Assembly (NCBI RefSeq): GCF_030052815.1
Contig: NC_079499.1
Coordinates: 71,191,760 to 71,255,759 of the forward strand
Direction: 5' to 3'
Length of the DNA: 64,000 bases
From: Hevea brasiliensis
Lineage: Eukaryota > Streptophyta > Magnoliopsida > Malpighiales > Euphorbiaceae
The notes beneath the pieces are model-generated. The model did not search any database. It was not told the origin of the DNA and was given only the letters and a program-made list of their open reading frames with translations. Made by a program: the position numbers and the translations under genes. Positions 46,410-58,588 of the stretch are shown here, piece by piece; the first letter of the stretch is position 1, and each line of letters opens with the position of its first letter.

Positions 46410-47581
46410 ATGGTGGCTGACGCCTTAAGTCACAAGACTATGGCAAGTCTCAGAGTTTCTCCTTTGTCCATGGTATGTGAATTAAAAGCACAGCATGCCA
46501 GTTTAGAGATTGATGATGAGGGACAAACAGTAGTTGCATGGCATGTACAGCCAGTGTTGATTGATCAGATCAGAATGGCTGCTCAGAGTGATGAAAAATA
46601 TCAGAAGCTACTGAAAGAAGTCCAGCAGGGCAAGAAACCTGAATTCTCTGTGAGAGATGATCGTTTATTACTACATCAGGGTAGAGTGTGCGTTCCTAGT
46701 GATGTGGAACTGAGACTGATCATTATGAAGGAAGCACATGAGTCTCCTTTTGCTATGCACCCTGGTGGAACTAAAATGTACAGAGGGCTGAAAGAGCATT
46801 ACTGGTGGATAGGTATAAAGAGAGATATAGCTGAATTTGTTTCCAAATGCCTAACTTGTTAGCAAGTAAAGGCAGAACATCAAGTTCCAGCTGGTTTGTT
46901 ACATCCTTTGTCAGTACCAGAGTGGAAATGGGAACGGATAACTATGGATTTTGTTACAGGACTTCCAAGGACACAGAGTAGTCATGATGCAGTATGGGTT
47001 ATAGTTGACAGATTGACCAAGTCTGCTCACTTTTTACCAGTTCGGATGGACTATAGCCTGGAAAGATTAGCCAGATTGTACATATATGAGATTGTAAAAT
47101 TGCATGGAGTGCCAGTATCAATTGTGTCTGACAGAGATTCTAGGTTCACTTCTAGATTCTGGAGTAGTCTTCAGAGAGCCTTAGGAACTAGATTGAACTT
47201 CAAAGACAAAGATTCCACCCACGCATGCATGGCCACCCGAGAGGGTTATTCAGATATTGGAGGATATGCTACGGGCTTGTGTGATTGAATTTGAAGGTAG
47301 TTGGGATACACACTTGCCTTTGATTGAGTTTGCTTATAACAACAGCTACCAATCAAGCATTAGGATGCCTCCATATGAAGCTTTGTATGGCAGAAAGTGC
47401 AGAACTCCCTTATGTTGGGATGAAGTAGGTGAAAGGAAGATGATTGGGTCAGAAATTGTTCAGCAGACAGAGGAAAGATCAGATTGATTAGAGATAGACT
47501 CAAGGCTGCATCAGACCGTCAGAAGTCCTATGTTGATCTAAAGAGAAGAGATATTGAATATGCAGTGGGTGATAAAGTATT
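46410..47581 (+). pseudogene. Gypsy D integrase (cut by gypsy E)
   Basis: VADALSHKTMASLRV leads into the zinc-binding region (46410-46862, ending CLTC, stop). The core 46896-47288 has [15 protein letters not shown] (first Asp) and [15 protein letters not shown] (second Asp). At 47195-47240 the reading frame shifts by one base in a short scrambled stretch exactly where QTDGQSERV with the catalytic Glu should be. The frame recovers at 47257-47487 ([19 protein letters not shown], then GRKCRTPL). It is truncated by gypsy E at 47581, and the rest lies at 58589-58993. Confidence 0.88.
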
Positions 47582-50500
47582 TGTGACACCCCTTACCCGT
47601 GTACAGTACACCCGAGTAAGTAATGCCACACGGTGTACCGGCACACTCTAATATTCCTTAATTAATTTATATCTTGCTTTTGAATATAACTTGTAAAATA
47701 TAACTCATTTAAGTCATTTATTAAAATCATAATTTATTTGAGGTTCCGTAAATTTTAAAGAAAATCCGGCAGAGTACCGGCTAAAAATGGAGAAAACAGT
47801 TCTTCGAAACCTGTTAAAAACACTTCCAATGAACAAATTCATTCATTCTCAACTCCAATATCATCACAAAGCTCAATATCAAGATCTCAACATTTGTTTC
47901 AATTTCAGGTCTCAACAACCTTTTCATTTCTCAAACATCCATTTCTCAGGGTTCTCATATATAAACAACAATTAAATACTCAAATTATTTCCATACACAA
48001 CCATAAATCTTTATTATTTACATGAACCTCAAAATACATTACATAAATCCCAAATACATATGAGAAAACAAATATTTAATTACAAAATGACAAAATGACA
48101 TCTAATGTCCTACCAATGCAATCAGAATGATGAGGTGACACGGACATCGTGCAGAATCGCAGGATGGACTCACCCACCGTGGTCTACTGGGCTCACGATC
48201 GGATCTCCAGACCTACGCGTGGCAAAAGCAACGCGCTAAGCAATAATGCTTAGTGGTGCAATAATATAATAGAAGAAAATAGCAAGAAAATGAATGTGTA
48301 TAGAATGTGTATGCTTTCTTTGTTTGGTATTGGTATATCCATTATTTCGTTAACGTTGTTCACTTTTATTCATTTGGTTGCCCCAAGTAAACCTACACTA
48401 GACGCATCGGATCGATAACGGGTAACCGCACCGGGTACCTAGTACTCGGCCGCCACACCATCGGTCACATATGCATCTCCCGGCAGGCAAATGTAACAGC
48501 TAACAAGTCAGAATAATATCAGGCACAAGGCCAAGTCTCAATACAAAGTCAGAATGGCTACAAGCCATGAAATCACAGAATGGCATATTGCCATGTGCAG
48601 TACTGCTAACTAAACCCTATTGGCATGCCAAACTATCCAAACCAATCTTGTTAGGTATACTAGGGCATTTGAAACTTTTAAATTCTTCAATTTGTGAATT
48701 TCAAATTTTTAGTGTCACTATTCATCTTATTGGTCAATAAAAATGTTGACTTTTAGAATAAAAATATGTACGTTGACTTTGGCACTCCCAACATACCACA
48801 TTTGGCATTCCAAACTTGTTGGCATTAAGCATTTATACCATTTCAAAGTTTAAAACAACACAAGCAGAATTTTCAGTTTTTGTGAGTCAACTTCACTGTT
48901 CCATTGGACACTGTTGATGTGGGAATTTGAAGAAATGTAAAACATGAAAGTTGTTCCTTATTTTGTCTAGTTGAATTTCCTTTTTTGAATCACTCCATTT
49001 GGAGTTTTGTAACTCCAGATATGGTCCAAAAACCACAGCTGGTCGGATTCCCATTCTGCAGAAATTACCATATCTACAGTAACATGAACAATGACTTCCA
49101 CTACCATTTGGATTAGGTTCTAGCCATAATTTGGGGTAGGTTCCTTCATGAACGTTGTTTGTATATGTCTTAACTTGTTGCTGTAAAAATTTCAGGTCAA
49201 TTGACCAATTTACAGTGAGTTATGGCCAAATGAACAGTTACTGTTCATTTGGTCAATTCTGCAGAATCAGTTGCAGGGTGTCCGGATTGGGGCCAAGTTT
49301 TGGTCCTCTTGCTTTGGTCTTTTGGGCATGGTTTCTTCAGAAAAAATGTGCCATTATAAGCCTAGTTTCATGTCCAATTGGCCAAACACCAATTGGACCA
49401 ACACAGCCAAAGTTATGGCTATGTAATTGGACTGAAATCTCAGTCCATTGTCGCCCTAGGCGACTTACTCCTTCTCTTTGCAATCCTATTTTTCAGTCCA
49501 AATTGTGCTCAACTTACCTAAAATAGTCACTAATTGACCATTAAAAAGTTCTCTAACAATTTCCTAAGTCAAGTCACATTTTCACCTTTCCTAACCCTAA
49601 TTCAATTTCATGATTTATGCCATTTACCTTGGTTAGCTACTAATGCATTACTCATATATTTATAACTTCAAACATGGTTTCTATTTCACTTCAAGCTCAT
49701 CAAAAACACTCCTACATATTCCTTTTCTAGGGCAGCTGAAATTCAAGAGCTCATACACATAGGTTTTTGTTCATTTAAATTACAAGTCTTACTAAATTTC
49801 AAGTCCAAAATCATGAAATTTAAGAGTTTTATGTTTATAGTTGCACTAACCTTTAAGTGGCAGAATTTCCCAAGCCCCAAACTTCACTTTCTTTCTCCCT
49901 CTTGGCTGCCAAAAGGTTTAGCAAGGTGCTAGGACAAATTTTAGTAAAAGGTCTCTAGGGTTTTAGGGTGAAATGAAGAGGAAAATGAAGCTTTTGTTGC
50001 AAATTAATGGAGGGAGATGGGGAGAGGGTTTCGGCTGGCTTTTTAGGGAAGGATGGCTGCTGTAATTTTTGGTTATTTTGGTCTTCTTTCATGTCTTTTA
50101 ATAGTTAGTCAAATGGTACTTAATTGTGATTGGTTAAAATTTTCTTAATGACATCACCATGATGTCATAAATAACCCTTTTTCCTCATTTTCTTTTCTTT
50201 CCTCCACTACTCATTTTCAATTTAATTTCTAGTAATGTTTATTCATATTTTATGTCATATTAATTATTTACTCAACTGGACAAGTCGGCCAAAAATCACC
50301 TCTGAAGGCAAAATGACCAAAATGCCCTCCGTTTGGCTTAACGGGTCAAAATTGTCTGTACCGATTGAAAAATTTTTCTAGGTATTTCCTTGGCATTCTA
50401 ATGCCATGGGAACCTCAATAACCCTTTTCTGGAGTCCCAAAAATTATTTTATAATTTTTCCCCCGGGTCTAGGGCTCCTCGTTGCGAGAACCGCAACTTT

Positions 50501-50703
50501 CCTCTGGTTACCCATCGCTAGGGCACCTATTCTTAACTTGGTTGTATTTTATTTCTAAAATTTTTACTAAATTTTTCTTATTAATATTTGAGTTAATTAT
50601 GATTCCCGACTTTAGTTTAAATATTTTTCGGACGTTTCTAGCTGTCCGACCGACACCGGCCAATAATGAGAATGTACAGAGTTGGTACAGGGAGGGTGTT
50701 ACA
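47582..50703 (-). repeat. Gypsy E 3' LTR
   Basis: It carries a TGACATCA...TGATGTCA inverted repeat (50149-50167), a donor AAG|GTTAGTGC (GT at 49850-49849), the stem-loop at 48236-48253 and an acceptor CGTAG|G (AG at 48214-48213), all on the minus strand. Confidence 0.93.
48213..48260 (-). promoter_or_regulatory. Stem-loop plus putative splice acceptor, gypsy E 3' LTR
   Basis: Minus strand TTGCACCA, then CTAAGCA, loop TTAT, TGCTTAG (48253-48236), then GCGCG and GCGTAG|G. The AG ends 23 nt after the stem. An identical stem occurs in the other E LTR at 56112-56129. Confidence 0.5.
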
Positions 50704-50741
50704 ACTCTTCCCCTCTAATTTAAATTTCGTCCTCAAAATTT

Positions 50742-51476
50742 ACCTGATGCAAAAAGTTGAGGGAACTGTTGCCTCATCGTCTCTTCACTTTCCTAAGTTG
50801 CCTCCTCGGTGTTGTGGTGCCTCCAAAGTACTTTCACCAATGGAATTTGCTTGTTTCTCAACTCTTTCACTTCCAGAGCCGAGATCCGTAGAGGTTCTTC
50901 TTCGTATGTCAAATCTCGTATTAATACAAGTTCTTCTCTGGACATGACATGTGAAGGATCTGAGCGATATCTTCTGAGCATAGACACGTGGAACACATTG
51001 TGGATCTTGTCCAGCTCTGGTGGTAAAGCTAGCCTACAGGCTACTGGACCCACACGTTCAATGACTTCATATGGGCCAATGAGCCTAGGGCTTAACTTAC
51101 CTTTCCTTCCAAACCTCAATACTTTCTTCCATGGTGACACCTTGAGGAACACTTTGTCGCCAACCCCATATTCTATTTCTTTCCTCTTCAGGTCGGCATA
51201 AGATTTCTGTCTGTCTGAGGCAACCTTTAAGTTGGCTTTGATTGATTTCACCTTCTCCTCATCCTGTTTCACCAGGTCTGGCCCTACCAGTTTGTCTTCG
51301 CCCAATTCAGTCCAGCACACTGGAGTTCTACATTTTCTCCCATACAGCGCTTCATACGGGGCCATTTGGATACTAGCTTGGTAGCTATTGTTGTATGCAA
51401 ATTTTGCCAGTGGGAGGTATCTATCCCAACTTCCCTCAAACTCAATGACACAACTCCTCAGCATATCCTCAAGGAC
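50742..51476 (-). pseudogene. Gypsy E integrase C-terminus and chromodomain
   Basis: The open frame 51464-50793 begins [20 protein letters not shown]. It contains YEALYGRKCRTPVCWTEL and GKLSPRLIGPYEVIERVGPV, then FHVSMLRRYRSDP, and ends NKQIPLVKVLWRHHNTEEAT, the chromodomain, with a stop at 50793 and the expected short tail continuing in another frame. This 223-codon stretch is the longest intact piece of E. It resembles the same region of A and D but is a distinct family. Confidence 0.9.
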
Positions 51477-51550
51477 TTGACATATATTTCATGTTATTGT
51501 TATCATTTTAGTTCAATATTTGTACTAATTCAATTGGTTCAATTGTTTAC
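51477..51550 (-). other. Possible 74-bp intron inside gypsy E integrase
   Basis: Coding sequence for ERVIQ ends in CAG, then GTAAAC opens a 74-bp AT-rich stretch that ends TATGTCAA, and coding resumes GTCCTTGAG (VLE). Removing the stretch restores the frame that A and D have without interruption. The donor is GT. The acceptor reads CAA where CAG would be needed, a single base off. The alternative is a simple AT-rich insertion. Confidence 0.45.
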
Positions 51551-52390
51551 CTGGATTACTCTTTCGGATTGCCCATCCGTCTGAGGATGGAAAGCTGTGC
51601 TGAAATGGAGTTGTGTACCCAAGGATTCATGTAACTTCTTCCAAAATCTCGATGAAAACCTTGGGTCTCGATCAGATATAATGGAAAGTGTGATTCCATG
51701 CAGTCTAACTATCTCACTGATATACACTCGCTAACTTCTCCAAAGGAGTAGTCACCCTAATCGGCAGAAAAGTGTGCTGACTTTGTCAATCTATCAACTA
51801 TCACCCATGCTGCATCATGTTTCTTCCGGGTGAGAGGTAGACCACTTACAAAATCCATGGTGACCCGATCCCATTTCCATTCAGGTATGCGTATAGGCTG
51901 TAGCAAACCCGATGGAACTTGATGTTCGCTTGACTTGTCGACATGTCAAGCATTTAGTCACATAGTCACTATGTCATTCTTCATACTGTGCCACCAATAT
52001 CAAGCTTCGATCATGATACATCTTTGTACTTCCCGGGTGCATAGCATATACACTAGTGTGCGCCTCTTTGTAATAATCGGCCTTCACTTCCCATCTTCTC
52101 GTACACACGCCTTCCTTTGTAATACAGACACCCATCTGCTTTTACCTCATAGTCAGTTGCTTTTCCTTCTGGGATTTTGCTCATAATGGCCGTTAACTTT
52201 CCATCTTCCTTTTGCCCATCTAAAATCTGCTGTAGCAGGTTTGGCCTCACTTGCAACTCAGCCAAAATAGTTCCATCTCGAATCAAAGTTAGACGGGCAT
52301 TCAATGATCTCAAAGTCGTGATGGACTTTCTGCTCAAAGCATCAAGAACTACATTTGCCTTCCTGTGATGATAGTCAATCACACAATCAT
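51551..52390 (-). pseudogene. Gypsy E integrase zinc region and core
   Basis: It starts with DALSRKSITTLRSLNARLTL (52382 onward), then the zinc-binding region in several frames (about 52130-51930). The core piece (51727-51551) holds SIISDRDPRFSSRFW (second Asp) and AFHPQTDGQSERVIQ (catalytic Glu), both intact. The first Asp segment (about 51790) is in another frame. There are several single-base frameshifts. Confidence 0.85.
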
Positions 52391-53790
52391 AGTCCTTCAG
52401 AACTCAATCCATCGCCTGCCTAAGGTTGAGCTCCTCCGAGTTGGCAAATATTTTAGACTCTTGTGGTCTATGTAAATATAGCACTTTTCACCATACAAGT
52501 AATGCCTCCATATCTTCAAGCATAAGATAATTGCCGCAAGCTCTAGATCATGGGTAGGGTAGTTCTGCTCATGTGGCCTTAGCCTAGAAGCATAGGCGAT
52601 CACTTTCCTCTTGCATCAATACACACCCTAACCCATTATGTGAGGCATCACCAGAGACCACGAAGTCCTTTCTCGACACCGGCTGTAGCACACCGGTGCC
52701 TCACAACATAGCCTTCAACTTCTCAAACTGGTCCGACACTTGTCATTCCAATCAAATCGACATTCTTGTGTAACAACTTGGTCATTGGAGCAGCTATTAG
52801 GAAAATCCTTCACAAATCTTCTGTAATACCCACTAGCCCCAAGAAGCTTCGACCTCGCTTGTATTCTCGGGAGGCTTCCATTCCATCATCGCTTCTATTT
52901 TCTTGGGATCCACCTAATCCCATCACCGACACTATGTGTCCAAGGAATGCAATCTCATTCACCAAAAGTCACACTTGGACAACTTAGCATACAACTTCTT
53001 TTCTCTCGTGGTTTGCGTAACAATCCTCAAATGCTCATCATGTTCTTCCTCGGTCTTGGAATACACCAAAATATCATCAATAAAGACCACTACGAACCGA
53101 TCTAAGTGTGGATGGAAGATACGGTTCATAAGGTCCATGAATGCCGCTGGTGCATTTGTTAAGCCAAAGGGCATCACTAGGAACTCATAACGCCCATATC
53201 GGTCCCGAATGCGCTCTTTGGCACATCTCGCATCCTTCACCCTCAATCGATGATATCCTCGATTCGAGATCAATCTTGGAAAACACTCGCTTCCCTTCAA
53301 TCGATCAAACAGATCATCAATTCTAGGCAACGGATATTTGTTCTTCACACCACTTTATTCAATCGCCGATAATCGATGCATAGTCTCAAAGTCCCATCCT
53401 TCTTTTTCACAAACAAAGACCGAGCTCCCCATGGTGACACATCTGGGCGTATGAACCCCTTATCAAGCAACTCTTGCAACCGAAGTTTTCAACTCCTCAA
53501 TTCGATGGGTGCCATCCTATAAGGAGCAATGGAAATGGGCGCTGCATCGGCAGTTGTCTCAATAGCAAATTCAACTTCCCTTTCTCGTGGCAAACCAGTG
53601 CAACTCTTCAGAAATACCTGGGAAGTCTCTCACCGTGGGTATGTCACTGTGTTTGGCTTAGCTTGCCTAGTATCCACCACATGTGCTAGGTAGGCTTCAC
53701 ACCTTTTCTCATCATTCTTCTTGCAATCGTGGTGAGATGACATTGGACAAGAAATCATCCTTTCCCCACAACCGTGATCTCATTACCCTC
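52391..53790 (-). pseudogene. Gypsy E reverse transcriptase and RNase H
   Basis: The RT piece 53348-52959 has [37 protein letters not shown] and [13 protein letters not shown] (FIDD). RNase H follows with [16 protein letters not shown] (52603-52397), in which one glutamine codon present in A and D ([10 protein letters not shown]) is missing. [10 protein letters not shown] follows, then a frameshift. Most frame breaks lie at sites where A and D have CAG or CTG. Confidence 0.85.
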
Positions 53791-55333
53791 TCAAGTTTTT
53801 AGAGAAATTCTCTTCAATTTGCAATCAACTATTGCCCGATGATGTGACAACCACCATTCCCAAAATCACGCCAAACTCATGGAAAGGCAACTCAATCAGT
53901 CCGCCAAGAATTCATACCCTGAATCCTCAACGGCAACCCTTGTATACTTTGTTCACTACCACACTGCGTGGCCCAATGGATTAGTGACCGTAATGTCTTG
54001 GTCACTCTCCTACCAATATCCCCTTTCTACGGTAGGTTGATGCAAATGTAGGAATGAGTGGATCTTGGATCCACTAATGCATGCACAGTGTAGTGTAGAG
54101 GAGAACGCACTCGATGACGCCCGGCATCTTGCTCCTCCCGAGCTCTCAAGGCATAATTTCTCGCAGGTGGTCCGTTATTTGGCCTCTCGCCGCTCGATGC
54201 GCACTCGAGATGGTCCCACAGCCTGGATTTACTGCACCTTCTACCCCTTGGTGGTGCAGAGCAGTCTGCTCGCTTGTGTTGGAGCAACAGAGTAGTTCTG
54301 GTGGGCGCTTCTTCAATCGATGCCTGCTGACCCACACCTCAAGCAGCACCGCCATACTCCAACATTCCCTTGTGCCATTTCGTGCAATGCGACATGCGTA
54401 AGATGTTGGGGCTGGTCCTCAACCCCATCCTCGAGAGCGCCCACCGATGGTGTGGACCGACTCTCCTAGGGGTGAATCGTGGCCCGCCCCGAGATCGACC
54501 ACGACTCGTGGTTGACCCAACTCGTGCAGAGGACCCTTGATCTTCTTCCCAAATGCAGGCTGAACTAGACCGACCCGGCCCCCTCTTCTCGCCTCTCTCT
54601 TCTAGTCCGCCACCGATTCTTACTTTTTCCACCTTTATTGCAGCCTTCCACTAACTTGGTAAATTCTATGATTCCCAAGGCAGTGAGCTGGATCTTGATG
54701 TTGTCATTTAGTCCCTCTTCAAATCTCTTGCACCTTTCAGCTTCATTAGGGACTATCTCCGTTCCATAACGGCTTAATCGAACAAACTCCTTCTCATATT
54801 CGCCACCGATACTCTCTCTGCCTCAAAGTTAATAAACTCTCTTCTTCTCTTCTAGATATACAAGTACCCACATATTTCTTCTTAAATTCAAAGAAAGAAG
54901 TCCCAAGTTACTGACTTCTATCCGCACTTCATCGGACACGGTGTCCCACCACTCATATGCATCATCTTGCAAGAAAGAGATGGCAGCTTCCGTGTTTTGC
55001 TCTGGAGTGCAAGTGAAGTTGTTTTAGTACCGCCTGCCTGCTCAACCAATTCTACCGCAATGAGTCATCTTCTCTCTTGCCATAGAAGTCCACGCCCAAA
55101 CTTCCTTAGCCTTCCAGTGTGATTTACTGTGGAGCCGGTGGTGGTGGTGGTGGTGCCGGCATTACCCCGCCATTTGTTCAAGAAGTCGGCCATTTGTTGG
55201 AACATGGCCTGTGGAGGCCGAAAGGTGCTCGCCTCGAGCCGGCGGAGTAAGTTCTCCCTACCCCAGCCTCACTGCACGGTGGAGCATGACTCTCCACTTC
55301 CTCCTCAACTGCCCTCTGAGATGAAGGGTCCAT
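53791..55333 (-). pseudogene. Gypsy E gag and protease, heavily frameshifted
   Basis: The likely start ATG is at 55333 (MDPSSQRAVEEEVES), by analogy with the acidic N-terminus of A and D gag and its distance from the primer-binding site. No long frame survives. The protease segment VHALVDPRSTHSYI (DPRS for the usual DPGS) is recognisable at the end of the 54335-54027 piece. The gag core and zinc knuckle are too scrambled to read with confidence. Confidence 0.6.
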
Positions 55334-55443
55334 ATCCTATTCAAAATAAGAAAAACAAACAGATCTACATTAGTGTCACCTCGACTCTTACAAATGCAAT
55401 GCATGGTATGGACTCAATCTAGGACCAGAAACGCCTAAACCGT

Positions 55444-55455
55444 GCTCTGATACCA
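55444..55455 (-). promoter_or_regulatory. Gypsy E primer-binding site
   Basis: The minus strand reads TGGTATCAGAGC, a perfect match to the 3' end complement of initiator methionine tRNA, five bases from the LTR end. Confidence 0.9.
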
Positions 55456-55460
55456 CTAAA

Positions 55461-58400
55461 TGTGACACCCTTACCCGTACAAAGATACCCGAGTAAGTAA
55501 TGCCACACGGTGTACCGGCACACTCTAATATTCCTTAATTAATTTATATCTTGCTTTTGAATATAACTTGTAAAATATAACTCATTTAAGTCATTTATTA
55601 AAATCATAATTTATTTGAGGTTCCGTAAAGTTTAAAGAAAATCCGGCAGAGTACCGGCTAAAAATGGAGAAAACAGTTCTTGAACTCGTTAAAAACACTT
55701 CCAATGAACAAATTCATTCATTCTCAACTCCAATATCATCACAAAGCTCAATATCAAGATCTCAACATTTTTTCAATTTCTGTCTCAACAACCTTTTCAT
55801 TTCTCAAACATCCATTTCTCAGGGTTCTCATATATAAACAACAATTAAATACTCAAATTATTTCCATACATAACCATAAATCTTTATTATTTACATGAAC
55901 CTCAAAATACATTACATAAATCCCAAATACATATGATAAAACAAATATTTAATTACAAAATGACAAAATGACATCTAATGTCCTACCAATGCAATCGCAG
56001 TGATGAGGTGACACGGACATCGTGCGTAATCGCAGGATGGACTCACCTACCGTGGTCTACTGTGCTCACGATCGGGATCTCCAGTACCTACGCGTGACAA
56101 AAGCAACGCGCTAAGCAATAATGCTTAGTGGTGCAATAATATAATAGAAGAAAATAGCAAGAAAATGAATGTGTATAGAATGTATATGCTTTCTTTGTTT
56201 GGTATTGGTATATTCATTATTTCGTTAACGTTGTTCACTTTTATTCATTTGGTTGCCCCAAGTAAACCTACACTAGACGATCGGATCGATAACGTAAATC
56301 GCACCGGGTACCTAGTACTCGCCGTCACACCATCGGTCACATATGCATCTCCAGGCAAATGTAATGCCTAACAAGTCAGAATAAGATCGTGCACAAGGCC
56401 AAGTCTCAATACAAAGTCGAAATGGCTACAAGCCATGAAATCACGTAATGGCATATTGCCATGTGCGATCGCTAATCGAACCATATTGGCATGCCAAACT
56501 ATCCAAACCAATCTTGTTAGGTATACTAGGGCATTTGAAACTTTTAAATTCTTCAATTTGTGAATTTCAAATTTTTAGTGTCACTATTCATCTTATTGGT
56601 CAACAAAAATGTTGACTTTTAGAATAAAAATACGTACATTGACTTTGGCACTCCCAACATACCACATTTGGCATTCCAAACTTGTTGGCATTAAGCATTT
56701 ATACCATTTCAAAGTTTAAACCAACACAAGCAGAATTTTCAGTTTTTGTGAGTCAACTTCACTGTTCCATTGGACACTGTTGATGTGGGAATTTGAAGAA
56801 ATGTAAAATATGAAAGTTGTTCCTTATTTTGTCTAGTTGAATTTCCTTTTTTGAATCACTCCATTTTCAGTTTTGTAACTCCAGATATGGTCCAAAAACC
56901 ACAGCTGGTCGGATTCCCATTCTGCAGAAATTACCATATCTACAGTAACATGAACAGTGACTTCCACTGCCATTTGGGTTAGGTTCTGGCCATAATTTTG
57001 GGGTAGGTTCCTTCATGAACGTTGTTTGTATATGTCTTAACTTGTTGCTGTAAAAATTTCAGGTCAATTGACCAAATCTACAGTGAGTTATGGCCAAATG
57101 AACAGTTACTGTTCATTTGGTCAATTCTGCAGAATCAGTTGCAGGGTGTCCGGATTGGGGCCAAGTTTTGGTCCTCTTGCTTTGGTCTTTTGGGCATGGT
57201 TTCTTCAGAAAAAATGTGCCATTATAAGCCTAGTTTCATGTCCAATTGGCCAAACACCAATTGGACCAACACAGCCAAAGTTATGGCTATGTAATTGGAC
57301 TGAAATCTCAGTCCATTGCTGCTGTCCTAGGGCAGCTTACTCCTTCTCTTTGCAATCCTATTTTTCAGTCCAAATTGTGCTCAACTTACCTAAAATAGTC
57401 ACTAATTGACCATTAAAAAGTTCTCTAACAATTTCCTAAGTCAAGTCACATTTTCACCTTTCCTAACCCTAATTCAATTTCATGATTTATGCCATTTACC
57501 TTGGTTAGCTACTAATGCATTACTCATATATTTATAACTTCAAACATGGTTTCTATTTCACTTCAAGCTCATCAAAAACACTCCTACATATTCCTTTTCT
57601 AGGGCAGCCGAAATTCAAGAGCTCATACACATAGGTTTTTGTTCATTTAAATTACAAGTCTTACTAAATTTCAAGTCCAAAATCATGAAATTTAAGAGTT
57701 TTATGTTTATAGTTGCACTAACCTTTAAGTGGCAGAATTTCCCAAGCCCCAAACTTCACTTTCTTTCTCCCTCTTGGCTGCCAAAAGGTTTAGCAAGGTG
57801 CTAGGACAAATTTTAGTGAAAGGTCTCTAGGGTTTTATGGTGAAATGAAGAGGAAAATGAAGCTTTTGTTGCAAATTAATGGAGGGAGATGGGGAGAGGG
57901 TTTCGGCTGGCTTTTTAGGGAAGGATGGCTGCTGCAATTTTTTTCTTATTTTGGTCTTCTTTCATGTCTTTTAATAGTTAGTCAAATGGTACTTAATTGT
58001 GATTGGTTAAAATTTTCTTAATGACATCACCATGATGTCATAAATAACCCTTTTTCCTCATTTTCTTTTCTTTCCTCCACTACTCATTTTCAATTTAATT
58101 TCTAGTAATGTTTATTCATATTTTATGTCATATTAATTATTTACTCAACTGGACAAGTCGGCCAAAAATCACCTCTGAAGGCGAAATGACCAAAATGCCC
58201 TCCGTTTGGCTTAACGGGTCAAAATTGTCTGTACCGATTGAAAAATTTTTCTAGGTATTTCCTTGGCATTCTAATGCCATGGGAACCTCAATAACCCTTT
58301 TCTGGAGTCCCAAAAATTATTTTATAATTTTTCCCCCGGGTCTAGGGCTCCTCGTTGCGAGAACCGCAACTTCCCTCTGGTTACCCATCGCTAGGGCACC

Positions 58401-58583
58401 GGCTCGTTTAACTTGGTTGTATTTTATTTCTAAAATTTTTACTAAATTTTTCTTATTAATATTTGAGTTAATTATGATTCCCGACTTTAGTTTAAATATT
58501 TTTCCGGACGTTCTAGCTGTCCGGACCAACACCGGTCACCGGAACAGTAGAATGTACGGAGTTGGTACAGGGAGGGTGTTACA
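55461..58583 (-). repeat. Gypsy E 5' LTR
   Basis: 3123 bp, the partner of 47582-50703. It carries the stem-loop at 56112-56129 and a TGACATCA...TGATGTCA repeat at about 58022-58040. Most differences from its partner lie at CAG/CTG sites. Confidence 0.93.
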
Positions 58584-58588
58584 GTATT

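Larger units (their letters stand above)
47582..58583 (-). mobile_element. Gypsy E: Tekay/Del-type chromovirus nested in gypsy D
   Basis: Inverted inside D pol, with TSD GTATT at 47577-47581 and 58584-58588. The LTRs are 47582-50703 and 55461-58583 (3122 and 3123 bp). The minus-strand LTR begins TGTAACACCCTCC and ends GGTGTCACA. The primer-binding site TGGTATCAGAGC (55444-55455) is a perfect match, and the polypurine tract AGAGGGGAAGAGT (50704-50716) abuts the 3' LTR. The near-equal LTRs suggest a recent insertion, yet the interior is full of small indels. It is a different family from D, and F belongs to the same family as E. Confidence 0.95.

Noticed and set aside
54065..54632. Several overlapping ORFs on both strands with unusual GC-rich composition
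   Set aside because: They are the scrambled gag/protease zone of gypsy E. The higher GC comes from that coding region and from CG-containing changes, not from a foreign gene.
55129..55422. ORF starting with a run of valines
   Set aside because: It is the antisense of a short simple repeat in the gypsy E gag N-terminal region.
57022..57409. Two overlapping ORFs of 90-113 codons in the gypsy E LTRs (also 49155-49526)
   Set aside because: They lie antisense to the element inside the LTR, differ between the two copies by frameshift, and show no domain. They are open by chance because of low stop density.
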